The notes below the pieces were generated by a model. It was not told the DNA's origin. It saw only the letters and a list, made by a program, of their open reading frames with translations, and did not search any database. From contig OX457037.1 of the NCBI GenBank assembly GCA_949752735.1, positions 19,883,039 to 19,947,038 of the forward strand: a DNA stretch of 64,000 nt, in the 5' to 3' direction. The position numbers and the translations under genes are program-made. Positions 22,979 to 33,344 of this stretch are shown here, one piece after another. The DNA is from Lumbricus terrestris. Taxonomy: Eukaryota; Annelida; Clitellata; Crassiclitellata; Lumbricidae. Every line of letters starts with the position of its first letter. Position 1 is the stretch's first letter.

Positions 22979-23139
22979 GTTTGCATGTGTATACACATTA
23001 TACATAAAGTTTCCCGTTAGAATAAAAATTCGATTGCGCTACATTGAGGCACTAAAAACTCGACAGAATTTTTAAAGTACATAAACATAGACAAAAAAAT
23101 TATAATAAAAATGGCTTTCCGGTCAAAGAATTTAGAATT

Positions 23140-23197
23140 CAATTCCTGTCTTTAATATCAGGAGAACACAGGATCTCAAGTCGGAAAGTCGCAAGTC
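23140..23197 (+). repeat. Direct repeat, right copy
   Basis: Right partner of 21139-21196, with differences such as ATATCAGGAG for ATATAAGAGG. Confidence 0.85.
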
Positions 23198-23234
23198 AAA
23201 AGTCGTCGTCTGTGTCTGGTTTAGCGGTTGCCGT

Positions 23235-23341
23235 CAGTGGCGGCGCCAGGATTTCAGTTTTGGGGGGGCTAAAGGGGGTAAATCGTCCCAATTTTTTATT
23301 TTTACATGGGGAAAAAATGGACCCCCATAGCGCCGCCACTG
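23235..23341. mobile_element. 107-bp hAT MITE (CAGTGGCGGCG family) with perfect TSD
   Basis: Ends CAGTGGCGGCG and CGCCGCCACTG are inverted. GTTGCCGT flanks it on both sides (23227-23234 and 23342-23349). The interior GGGGGGGCTAAAGGGGGT block is shared with related copies at 39669 and 51389. Confidence 0.94.
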
Positions 23342-23349
23342 GTTGCCGT

Positions 23350-24103
23350 CCGCCGCAATGTACCAATATCAGTGTGAGAATATTATGTGAAAATAACTGG
23401 TGATGGAGGTGGACTTCCACTTGGAATTGGGGTGTGAAAAAGCTTTTTCTATGAGAATCTAAGAAAGACTTGAGGTTGAAACCCCCAACCCCTGGCAATT
23501 CTCACCCTTATCAATATCAATAATAATCTGAGATAGAACATAGTTGCAGAGCCTATAGGCTAAGATCGCACATTTAAACGATTTTCTACGCTAAGTTTAA
23601 AAGTACAACAAAGTTTAATGGCGGTAAAAGGCCTATGAGAACGGTTTCATAGTAAAGAACGAGATCATGATAAAGCGCACGGAATCTCGAGTAAGAAATG
23701 CAGCTAACTAATTTTCACGCCAGCCTATACATAAAAAACGCTCAAGTTTGTAATTACGTGAAGAAATCTTTTGTAGTAACGAAATACTGAAGATTAATTC
23801 CGCTGGCAACATGTGAATGGTCTGTGTGGATTGTGGAACCCAACCATAGGCCTATTTTCGTTAATGTTAAGTGAAACTGTGACTGGAAAAATTGCTTTCC
23901 ATTAAGCATGACTCTAACTGTAAGTGAAATTATTTTAAGAGCGAAAAATGAAATAGAACGGAAATTAAGCACACTGAACGAAAATTAGAATAAAACAAAA
24001 ATCAATTCTCGAACTGAAATTACTAAGAAAATCGAAATTTCAGTCAGCAGTCTTTCGGATGCAGTTGTGTTTAAATCTAAAAGATGCAATTACTTCTTGA
24101 CTC
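23350..24103. other. Gene-free stretch with an old MITE core
   Basis: The segment 23360-23510 (GAAAATAACTGG, then GGCAATTCTCACCCT) resembles internal text of the 44864-46141 element. Nothing was recognised after it. Confidence 0.45.
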
Positions 24104-24325
24104 TTGATCCTCGGGCTACCAAGGGGGTGGTAGGCCTATTCACCTCTAGGTTTTCAAAAATCAAACTTGTTTCGCATGGAATAAAATTTTGACGCTTCAG
24201 GCAGCTCTAGAAGGTACATTGGCACACATGTTGAGGTAGAAGTTTTGATGACAACATATACCGTTCAAATGTATATATACCCGATATACCCGAGGTACCA
24301 GGGGTGGATACCACCCTCTTAGATT
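24104..24325. mobile_element. Partial piggyBac-like MITE
   Basis: It starts TTGATCCTCGGGCTACCAAG and continues GGAATAAAATTTTGACG, matching the inverted right arm of the TTAA-flanked element that ends at 47542. The terminal TTAA reads TTGA, and the far end is not intact. Confidence 0.65.
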
Positions 24326-24351
24326 AGATCCATTGACTAAACCTTATCCGT

Positions 24352-24640
24352 CATTTATTATGAAGAGAAGCAAAATATACCATTCTATAGAGGGAATATG
24401 AGGCTACATTTTTAAGTAAACAATTTGTCTTTTGATAACAGGAAGTGCTCAAAATAGATCAAAATATATTAAAATTTGGCAAAATTTTCATAAAATTAAA
24501 TCTGCATGTTTATTCGACTATAACGTATCCAAAAGATATTTTTGATGAGCAATAAATTATGCCATTCCATAGAGGGAACGCAGGGCTATGAAATTATTTT
24601 TCCATGCTAAATAATTTGTTTTTTGATAATCAGATGTACC
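24352..24640. repeat. Diverged tandem duplication
   Basis: Two related segments of about 180 bp: TATACCATTCTATAGAGGGA...TTTGTCTTTTGATAA near 24375, and TATGCCATTCCATAGAGGGA...TTTGTTTTTTGATAA near 24557. Confidence 0.7.
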
Positions 24641-24759
24641 AAAAATAAATAAAAACGAACGAAAAATATTTTTATTATGACGCAAATCGAAATATTCTGC
24701 ATAAACGCTTGTCAGCAGCTAATGAACTTGCATTTGCTGAAACAAACATTGAAGATAGA

Positions 24760-24883
24760 TACATACATACATATATACATACATACATACATACATGCAT
24801 GCATACAAACATACATACATACATACATACATACATACATACAATCATACATGCATGCATGCATGCATACATACATACATACA

Positions 24884-24914
<31 letters not shown>

Positions 24915-24920
24915 GTATGT
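24760..24920. repeat. (CATA)n microsatellite at the LINE 3' side
   Basis: A tetranucleotide tract with a few CATG and CATT variants. It adjoins the short (ATACA) tail of the LINE whose coding region ends at 24976. Confidence 0.97.
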
Positions 24921-24929
24921 ATTGTATTG

Positions 24930-26381
24930 TATTGTATTTATAAATTTATAAAGCGCCTCTCGCAGTGCACACCAATCAGAGGCGCTCCCAGTACGTTAGA
25001 CCAAGAGAGAAAAAAGTAGTCTTGAGACACCGAAATGAGGCATTAGGCCCACCAGTTAATATGGAGGAACGCGTTGAAGGAGGAAGTTGGTTCCACAATG
25101 CGGGGCCAATGAGAGCAAAGGCACGGTTTTTAGCTAAGGCAGTCCTAGCTCGCGGGACGAAGAGATCATGCCGATCTAAGGAGCGTAGTGGGCGAAGAGA
25201 AGTGGCCGAGGTCGGCAGGTGGATGAGGTCACGGAGGTACATGGGAGCTCGGCCAGTACATGACCGGGAGATTAATGTCAGCACTTTGAGTTGAATCCTA
25301 GCAGTAAGGGGAAGCCAATGGAGATGGTCAAACATAAAAGCAGAGATGTGAGAAAAGCGAGGAAGCCGGGCTATAAGTCTGGCCGCAGAGTTTAGGACAG
25401 ACTGAAGAGGGGAGAGACGAACTTTAGGAAGGCCAACCAATAGCGAATTACAATAGTCAACTCGGGAACAGACAAAGGCATGAACAATTGAAGTAAATAC
25501 AGAGGAGGAGACAGAGCGACGGATGGCCCTAAGCCGCCTGAGATTAAAATAGGAGGAGCGAGTGAGACTGGCAATATGCGGAGCAAAGGTAAGCATGCTG
25601 TCCAGGACTACTCCAAGGTCTCGAACACTTGATTGGAAAGTAAAGTGGGGAAATCTGTCTTTAAGAAGGGCCAAATCAAGCTTAAGAAGCTGCTGGCGAG
25701 TGCCGAACCAAATGAGCTGCGTCTTATTTGGATTCAGAGAGAGCCGGTTGGAAGACATCCAAAGCTGCAAATCTCGAGAAAGAGCATCTATGCGGGCAGC
25801 AAGAAGAAACTGAGAGGATGATGGACCATGGACAAGTGCCTGCGCATCATCAGCATAGAGGTGACCAGTTGCCAAGTGTTTAGAGAATATGGATGGAATG
25901 TCAGCAGTATACAATAGATAAAGTAAAGGACCCAGAACAGAGCCCTGGGGGACACCATATTTGACAAAGACCCAAGGAGTTCTGGAGTTTCCACAAATCA
26001 CCATTTGAGTACGATCAGTAAGGTAAGACTTGAGCCAGGCCAGTGGGGAGCCAGTAATACCACAGGAGGTCTCAAGGCGCTGAAGTAAGATTTCATGGTC
26101 AACCATGTCAAACGCAGCTGAGACATCAAAGAGAGCTAAGAGGCTAAGTTGAGACCTATCTATTGCTGAATAGATGTCAGACAGAAGAGAGGTAAGGACA
26201 GTTTCGGTAGAATGATTAGCCCTAAAGCCAGACTGAGTAGGTGGCAGAAGTCCTGATTGTTCCAGATAAGGAAGAATCTGTAGCGAAACCAGCCGCTCAA
26301 GAGTCTTGGAAAGGAAAGAAAGGTTGGATATGGGACGGTAATTCTGGCAGAGGTTAGGATCCAAATTAGGTTTCTTGAGGG
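24930..26381 (-). CDS. L2-type LINE with intact reverse transcriptase, 5' truncated
   Basis: The minus frame from about 26381 to 24976 is uninterrupted for about 467 residues. In order it contains NYRPISNLSFLSKTLERLV, SGFRANHSTETVLT, LFDVSAAFDMVDH (motif A Asp), YGVPQGSVLGPLL and HLYADDAQALVHG (catalytic YADD, about residue 175). The thumb/connection follows with SRVDYCNSLLVGLPK, then WNQLPPSTRS at the C-terminus. This is a non-LTR reverse transcriptase, which copies its RNA at a nicked target. Endonuclease and RT N-terminus are missing. The 3' UTR carries GGGAGCGCCTCTGATTGG and AGGCGCTTTATAAATTTATA before the tail. The frame continues upstream into (CATA)n as a meaningless Met-Tyr-Val-Cys run. 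It is the youngest LINE in the window by lack of damage, but truncated. Confidence 0.93.
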
Positions 26382-26640
26382 TACATACATACATACATAC
26401 ATGCATATATACATACATACATAAATACATACATACATACATACATACATACATACATACATACATACATACATACATACATACATACATACATACATAC
26501 ATACATACATACATACATACATACATACATACATACATACATACATACATACATACATACATACATACATACATACATACATACATACATGCATACATGC
26601 ATACATGCATACATACATAGTGCATACATACATACATACT
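26382..26640. repeat. (CATA)n microsatellite at the LINE 5' side
   Basis: About 60 CATA units abut the truncated 5' end of the LINE. The same motif lies at the other end of the insertion. Confidence 0.97.
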
Positions 26641-27109
26641 GTGAGCCTATCCTAACACTTAACTTTAATTCGGTAGCTAATGGCTAGTTATAAGTAAGAC
26701 TTTCTACAGTTCTTTAACTTTGTTACGCAAACACAGGTTTCTTCGTATTTCTGTTCTTTTAAAATCCATCAATCAATCGCAAGGAAACATAAACGACATG
26801 ACAATCACTTTATCAAAACAAATCAACGTTAAGACAACTTCGCCATCTTATCAAAAAGTTTTAAAAAATCCCTCTCTACACTTCTTATACACACGACTAG
26901 CACTCCTAACCAAGTCTATCTCATTCTTAGCGCACATCCCTCCTTCAGCCGCTCTGTCCCTCTCTCTGTCTCTCTTGCTCTTAGGCGCACGGCCGTACAA
27001 CAGCAAACTTTCCCGCCATTCAGCCGCCTGGCCTACCTGTACGCTCAACAATTAGCTGATCATTCAAGGTTATACAAAATTAGCTTACATTGCCTTTTTC
27101 CTTTCTTTT
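26641..27109 (-). mobile_element. Putative 3' LTR and polypurine tract of the Ty3/gypsy relic
   Basis: On the minus strand, about 95 bp after the RNase H stop, there is a purine run AAAAGAAAGGAAAAAGG (27093-27109) followed by about 450 bp beginning near TGTAAGC and ending near GGCTCACA. Position and polypurine tract fit a 3' LTR. No matching 5' LTR was found above 31050, so the LTR call is tentative. Confidence 0.45.
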
Positions 27110-27203
27110 AAAGAGAGCTAATTATCTTTAAAAATTAGCGAACGTACCTTAATTACAACAATGCAAACAATTCTTAATAAATAACATCATAAAATATCTT
27201 ACG

Positions 27204-27690
27204 CTACAGTCTAGATAAACAATCAGCTACTACATTCAACTTCCCTTTCTTGTAGCTCAACATAATGTCAAAATTTTGTAACGATAATGACCATCTGACT
27301 AACTTAGCAGATTTCGACATTGATTCAGTCAAGTAAACTAAAGGATTATGGTCCGTAAATACATTAATCTTAGAGCCAATAATAATTTCTTTCAACTTGT
27401 TTAAAGTCCAAACGATTGCATAGGCCTCCTTCTCAATCGTCGCCCATCTCCTCTGGGTATCTGTCAGCTTCTGACTGATAAATGAAACGGGACGTTCTTT
27501 CCCTTCAATGTCCACCTGTGATAGAACAGCCCCCACAGCAAAATCACTGCTATCACAGTACAAATTTAATGGCTTACCAACCTCAAACCACAAACCACAA
27601 ATCACATTTGACAAGACAATCTGCTTAAGCGAATCAAAGGAATCAAAATCATATTTATCGCTTTTACAAACGTCCGTACAGAGTTTATCA
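27204..27690 (-). pseudogene. Ty3/gypsy RNase H domain
   Basis: The frame reads LYCDSSDFAVGAVLSQ, then FISQKLTDTQRRWATIEKEAYAI, FTDHNPLVYL and VVADCLSRL, the standard RNase H order of gypsy pol. Acidic catalytic residues (CDSS, EKEA, TDHN) are present. The ORF stops directly after DCLSRL, with no integrase downstream. It is in another frame from the RT remnant above it, which lacks the YxDD box. The RT-RNaseH junction therefore contains a deletion and frameshift. Confidence 0.9.
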
Positions 27691-28174
27691 TTCCAAAAGG
27701 AACACGTGTAAATTCGTACAGTCCATTATGTGTAACAAGCGCAGTCTTCCATTTATCACTCTTTTTTACAGGACAAGTCCAATAGGCACTGCGACAGTCC
27801 ATTGTTATTCTTCCGAACGGAACATCCTCCCTAATTGGTGTGATCGGTGCTCGACCCATCACCAAACTTCGTGCTTTCAACTGACACTTCTCACAGGACT
27901 TGCAGAACTTCATCACATCTCTACGCATCTTTGGCCACACAAAGGACAGCTTGATACGTTCTCTTGTCTTCTCTTCCCCCAAGTGTCCGCCAAATACTGA
28001 CTCGTGTGCCAATTCCATCACCTGAATTCTTATTTCCTTCGGCAACACCAACTGGTACACAAACTGGTCCAACATTTGATGCCTCTTATACATCAAACCA
28101 TTCACCACACTAAACTCTGATCCTTTGTTTTCAGCTATCTTCCACCACGACTTCAGTGACTCGTCATTTCTCTG
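27602..28174 (-). pseudogene. Integrase H2C2 zinc finger joined to an RT fragment (Ty3/gypsy pol)
   Basis: The frame carries an integrase zinc-binding domain: HESVFGGHLGEEKT (His pair), then CKSCEKCQ (Cys pair), then VPFGRITMD, the start of the catalytic core. It passes directly into CRSAYWTCPVKK and YEFTRVPFGMINS, which are RT motifs. Most of the integrase core and the front of RT have been lost at this junction. Integrase sequence upstream of RT is the reverse of ordinary Ty3/gypsy order but matches Gmr1-type elements. The upstream spacer ends in an in-frame TAG at about 28175. Confidence 0.85.
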
Positions 28175-28930
28175 CTACTCTTCAAATTTCTTTGTCAATT
28201 GTCTTTCATCATTCGTATTCTCAGCACACAACTCTCTCATACTCGTATCCACTTCACTATACTTTCCGGAATCATCATAATCATCAAGCTCACATGCAGC
28301 CATCTCTTCCTCAATTTCATTGCTCCCGGATGTAATACCTTCTTCTTCTTGAACACTTTGTTCATCCTCGCTTTCTGTGTCGTCATTTGGTGAACTTTCA
28401 TTTAGCTTTTCCTGTTCTCCTTCTTCCACTTCTCTTCTCCGACTCTGTGCTCTCGTAGTCACATTCACTTGTAATTCTCCTTGCAATACACTCACTGGTG
28501 GAATCTCTTTCAGTTCTGCGATTATCTCTGGATGTAGCAAGAACTTTTCTTTGTTATCTTTACACAAAACTGGCGGAATACTGGCACATACCAAAGTTAA
28601 ATATGGCGCAATATTTACTTTCTTGTCCTACAAATCACCTCCTTCGTTATGACAACTCATCCGCTCTTCTATTTTCACTAATTTAACCGGAATGGGCTCT
28701 CCAGCGACACATTGCAAATGTACTCTGCCAATATCTTATACGATGGCTCCTTTCAACAATTCTTCATTGATTACTGGAATCTCAGTACCAGAATCAATCA
28801 ATGCTTTGACTTGCACGGGCTGGCAATTGTCATCATTTCCACGTATCTCTACATTCCCGTGCTGTAAAGAGTCTTCTTCATACGTTGACACTCATCTTTA
28901 CTTTAAGTTTCTCGGCCAATTTCTGTAATG
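28175..28930 (-). pseudogene. Retroviral-type aspartic protease and acidic spacer (Ty3/gypsy pol)
   Basis: In the pol frame, KALIDSGTEIPVINEELL at about 28800 is the active-site region of a pepsin-like retroelement protease (Asp-Ser-Gly). A TAA interrupts soon after, at about 28742, and a TAG at about 28628. Downstream, 28594-28175 encodes a highly acidic linker (EEGEQ, SEDEQ, EIEEEM). These stops and the later deletions make the element non-functional. Confidence 0.82.
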
Positions 28931-30165
28931 GGAGCAGGTTTTATTACTTCTCTCTGTATAGTAAACTGTGGGGTGCACTTCATTGCTGACTTCACATCCG
29001 TTTCGCGGTTGTCTTGTTCTTCCAGCTGATTTGGTGCATTCATTACTTGAATCTGATTTACTCTGAGATTTTCTGCACTTCGACTAAATCTATTTCTCAG
29101 ATTTGCCATTCCTGGTGGTACTTGACAATCTTTCACCAAATATCTGTCTGACTGACAATAATGGCAACGATTCCTTACAATTATACCTCTCTGTTCGGTG
29201 CTCTCCCGCCTGTAATTGAACGGAGTATAATGCTGCATTACCTTCCCTTTGTCGTCCCATCGGTGAAGTTCGACTGTAAATTTGTCTGTCTCCCGTTGTT
29301 TCTTTTCTATCTTGCCCATACTGTCTTATAGGAAAACTATCTTTCCTTACTTCATTACTTCTGGCTTGGCTTCCTGTTTCTTTGTTATTACCAGTCCACA
29401 TGGTTTGCTTTGAACTATTTCCCCGTGCTTCATATTTCGGTTTATCTTGAAACATTACACCAAATCGATTGTTTACAAGTATTTCTGCGATATCTGCAAC
29501 GTTACTAGCTTCCAAGCATCCAGTGCCCTCTTTTGCACGTACAAACCGTTGTGGACCCGGTGGTAGACATTCTTTCAACTTATTCGCCACCAACAGATCA
29601 AACAACTTCTCATAGTTTTTGCCCACTCGTCTACTTCTGACATAATAGTTCCACAAATTCTTTAATCTTGCTGTAAACATAGTGTATGTCTCTTATGCCG
29701 TTTTCTTGACGTCTACAAATCGTGATCGATATTCTCTCGCTGTCAATTTAATTTCTTTCATTAAATGTTCTTTCACTACATCGTAATTGTCTAGATCATC
29801 AAAAGACAATCGGTTTAACACTGTTCTCGCTCTTGGTATCATTAGTGGTAACAGCAATTTGACCCAAAACTGCTTTTCCACCGTAAAACTGTTGAATGCA
29901 TTCTCAACTGTCTCAAAATATTATGGCACCTCCATTATATCATATGGCATCTTAGGTAACACGTGTTGCATTGCATCACCTATCTTCTTAATCTTAGACA
30001 CCATTGTCTCACTTTCTCGGATCCTATTTTGTTCTGATTCTTCTCGGCTCCTTCTATCGTCTTCGTCTCTTTTTTCAGTCTATTTTGAGCTTCTGCCCTA
30101 CGCAGTTCTTCTTGTTCTAACAATTCTAGCTGCATTCTGCGTTCCTCCTTTTCAATAGCCATTTC
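28903..30165 (-). pseudogene. Gag capsid and zinc-knuckle region (Ty3/gypsy)
   Basis: Several frames together encode a SCAN-like capsid: FWVKLLLPLMIPRA at about 29870, then KLFDLLVANKLKECLP and EASNVADIAEIL. A zinc knuckle near 29150 reads CHYCQSDRYLVKDC, where the usual His is Tyr. Frameshifts occur near 29690, 29950 and 30170. Confidence 0.8.
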
Positions 30166-30207
30166 TCGGAGCTGAGCTTCCTTAAGAGCGAGTTTCTTTT
30201 GTTCTAG

Positions 30208-31047
30208 TTAAACTTGTTCTTCCCTTGCTTTTTCCACTATTTCCAAATTTTCTTTCTCTATTCTCAATTCTTCCTGTCGAATTTCCTCCGCTCTTTGTAA
30301 TTCAGCCAAACGCAAAGTCTCCTTGTTTTTCTCACGAGCCTTTTGCTTTTCGATCTGTTGTTTCCGTATTTCTTCATAACTTTTCCTTGCTCTCTCGTAT
30401 TCTATCATTAATTCCATCCTTCTTCGTTCTACTTCGTCACGATCTTTTTTCAGTTGTTCTAACTGAAGCTGAAACTGCTGCTTCTGCATCTCTAGCTCTT
30501 CCTGTCTTATCCTTTCTGCTTTTTCTGTTCTTTCTTTTTCCTCTAGTCTGATCTTTTCTGCTCGTTCTCCTCGTTCTTTCTCTTCTTGTCTCCTTTGTTT
30601 CTCTTTCTCATGTCTAATCTTTTCTGATCGCTCTGCTCGTTCTTTCTCCTCTTGTCTCCTTTGTTCCTCTTTCTCCTTCTCTTCTTGTCTCCGTTCTTTC
30701 TCTTCTTGTCTCCGTTCGTTCTCTGCTTGTCTCCGCTGCTCCTCTTTCTCTTCTTGTCTACGCTGCTCCGCATTCTCTTTCTCTTCTTGTCTCCGTTCTT
30801 TCTCCTCTTGTCTCCCTTGCTCCTCTCTCATCATCATAAATTGCATCAACGCCTCCATAGACATCGGTGCCTGTGGTTTTTCAACTGGCTTCTCCTCAGC
30901 CCCACCAGGAGCACCTTTCTCTTCAGCTTCCTTTTCAAACCAAACTTCTGCTAAAGCTCGCATCAAATTTTCCCTAGACATTTCTTCGACTTTTTCCACA
31001 TCTAGACCGGCTTCAATTAATAATTTTATTTTTCGATCAGAAGACAT
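30208..31047 (-). pseudogene. Gag N-terminal charged coiled-coil region
   Basis: From ATG at 31047 the 279-residue frame begins MSSDRKIKLLIEAGLDVEKV, then becomes an almost pure Glu/Arg/Gln/Lys coiled coil built of RRQEEKE-type repeats. It lies directly upstream of the capsid fragments in the same orientation, so it is best read as the N-terminus of the retroelement gag. The repeats may have expanded by slippage. A stand-alone host coiled-coil protein is less likely given the position. Confidence 0.7.
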
Positions 31048-31394
31048 CTTTTTATATTTGCTTGCTTTTTTTCTGTAAGTTTCTCCATCATACTTGTTTA
31101 CTTCAGTGATTTTCGTGAAGAAATCGAGGGTTGGCTATGATTTTTGCGATTGTCTGACTTTAATTCTTATTGGTCCTTGAATAAACAAGCCAGTTTTTTA
31201 TAGGCCTACCTCTCTCTCAGGCGTTGCATTGTCGTAATGTCGCTCGTATGCCCGTTGTATCTTCTCACCGGTTGTTCGGATGCTCGGAATGCTCTTCCGG
31301 TCGATCAGATGCTCACGATTGTTTCTCCCGTTTACTCGTCTCCCCGTATTATTTCGAAATCCACAGTCCGTAACTTGGCTTCGAAATTCCTCTT
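31048..31394. other. Gene-free stretch where a 5' LTR would be expected
   Basis: No copy of the 26641-27092 sequence was found here, so the 5' LTR appears lost. Text with GTCGATCAG near 31300 resembles the adjacent MITE family. Confidence 0.4.
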
Positions 31395-32302
31395 ACAAGT
31401 CGAGTCGATCAATGGTCTAGCAAAATCGATTCGACTCGATTTGAAAGTATTTTACTTAATTTTTGCAGCTGCGTCGCAATACACACTTTCACAAAAATTA
31501 ATGACCTAGCCTACATCTTGTAACGAGGTATCTGGGTAATTCAGTGCTAGGGCAAAAATGCAAAAAAAACTATAGTATTACACACCTCTTGACTGCTGAC
31601 GCTTGTATTGGTTATCTACATCAGAGATACTTTTCTCTCAATTTTGCGGCGAAAACAGAGCGGTTAAGATGCGTTAAGAATGACCTATAATCATAAAATT
31701 GGCGCTCTTTAGTCAGTACGGATAATAGCGAAACGTTCGACAGCCTATACGTTAGAACAGAACATAATACGTCTACTTATCACTCTGATGTATGGCAGCA
31801 TCTTGTACCACCTTATGGATATAGAAATGATGTATGTTTGTTTATTATAACATGTCTGTACACCAAAATGCGGACAGCAATTGGTATATTAAAGAATATT
31901 CTTATCTTATCTTGTCTTATACAGCAAGTGGTCTATTATGGAAGCCGTAACAGTGTTGCACGCGGCTCACATATTTCACTTAAGCTTAGTCATCATATCT
32001 CTTTAGAAAAACCAAAAGTGCATACATTGTTGCCTTTCAGATAGGAAATGCATAAAAGAAAAATTTGGAGCAATTTGCGTCACATGGATTCACGGAAACA
32101 TAGGCTATTTGAAATTATTTTAAGCAGACGCATTGGCGCATTTGTACGTCTATGAAATTTATGAGTAATTAAGTTGATGGGATATAAGAATGCAACCGTC
32201 GTCAGCCATTTTGCTCGGAAAGTAACAGTCCAAGTCGATGAAGTCGATCGTCAGGCGAGCCAAGTCGATCGCGGTGCACGACTCGATCGACTGCGGGGTA
32301 TA
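31395..32302. mobile_element. 5'-truncated copy of the GAGTCGATCGA MITE family
   Basis: Homologous along its length to 35751-36552. The right end, GACTGCGGGGTATA, matches the TIR of that copy; the left TIR is missing. Confidence 0.8.
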
Positions 32303-32339
32303 CTATTCCCAACCCTTCGTTAACTGCGCTAGCTCCCCA

Positions 32340-32725
32340 TACAGGCGCGAATAACTTTCAAATATGTCTTCTGATGTAGGTCTACCGAGTCTACACTAAG
32401 TCATCTCCTTCTTAAGTATCCTCACTCCTCACTCATTTGTAACACCATGTTAATCTCTTCAATCCAGACAGGAATACGATCTTCATCTCAAAGTAGGCTA
32501 ATTTTGTGGTCAAACATTCAGTCAGAAAATTTGGAATCCGTGAATTCGCACTAACTGGCCCGACTGAATAGAATAAATTTGAGGAATTTATTCGCAAATC
32601 GCATTCTTTATCACTCTTCAAGAAAGACCTGAAGATTTATTTGTTTAAGATTTATTATAAATGGACTCTTCCTGTTAGGCATTATAGCCTACGCGCTTTC
32701 GTGTAAGATTATTTTTGCTTATGCG
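32340..32725 (+). pseudogene. LINE 3' fragment (L2/CR1 C-terminus)
   Basis: The plus frame reads SIRKFGIREFALTGP, then RKSHSLSLFKKDLKIYLF, the C-terminal signature of L2/CR1 ORF2, with a stop where the Trp-Asn-x-Leu-Pro motif should be. It is followed by a GCGCGTTATAAATGC-type 3' end. Confidence 0.72.
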
Positions 32726-32742
32726 CGTTATAAATGCATGAC

Positions 32743-32864
32743 AACTTAATAATAATGTATGGGCCTAATAACCTCTTTGACGTCACAATAGTATAGTCAT
32801 GGTAACTTAATAATAATGTATTGGCCTAATAACCTCTTTGACGTCACAAACGTACAGCCATGGT
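32743..32864 (+). repeat. 61-bp tandem duplication with CRE-like TGACGTCA sites
   Basis: Two copies of AACTTAATAATAATGTAT...CCATGGT, 61 bp apart, each carrying TTTGACGTCACAA, a perfect cAMP-response-element palindrome. A donor-like site, AATCAAG/GTAAGC, follows at about 32988. Confidence 0.8.
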
Positions 32865-33344
32865 GACTAAAACGTCATATCAGTTGGCGGCCATAATTTC
32901 TGAAAATTTTGAAGTTATCTGACGATTTTATAAAGTTTTCGCGTGAATTTCGTACATAATCTCGGAGTTGATTGGAAACAAATCAAGGTAAGCCCTTGCG
33001 TAAGATCAAACTCGGCCGTAAGCCTATGGTGGTTGCCGACTTGTGATTTTGCCATTCCGAGACGGCCGCAGTCACTCGATGTGCCCACCACCAATTTACA
33101 CTGTTCACATAACAGCATAATGATATAAATGTCGTGTCAGCCCAATATAGGCTAGAATATACCAAAAATAATTGCTAAGAATTCTGCAGAAAAATCGGCA
33201 AAAGACCATTTAGCCCAAATTTAAGATTATAATCAACTTCAAGACGAACGAGAGCTTTTTAATTTCCAGCAACCTTGGCCTATTAGTGCACCCACACGTA
33301 TGAGCCCAGCACGAGCGAAGTTCATAGATTACGCCTATATAGAT

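Noticed and set aside
25562..25821. Plus-strand ORFs rich in Arg and Lys
   Set aside because: Antisense to the conserved RT domain of the LINE.
24976..26637. A 553-residue protein beginning with a long Met-Tyr-Val-Cys repeat
   Set aside because: The repeat part is translation of (CATA)n. Only the portion from about 26381 onward is LINE reverse transcriptase.
30225..30954. Hydrophobic Leu/Phe/Ser-rich plus-strand frames suggesting a membrane protein
   Set aside because: They are the antisense of the Glu/Arg/Lys-rich gag coiled coil.
26641..31200. Intact LTR retrotransposon
   Set aside because: The 5' LTR is not found, and pol has stops at about 28742, 28628 and 28175, plus two deletions and frameshifts.
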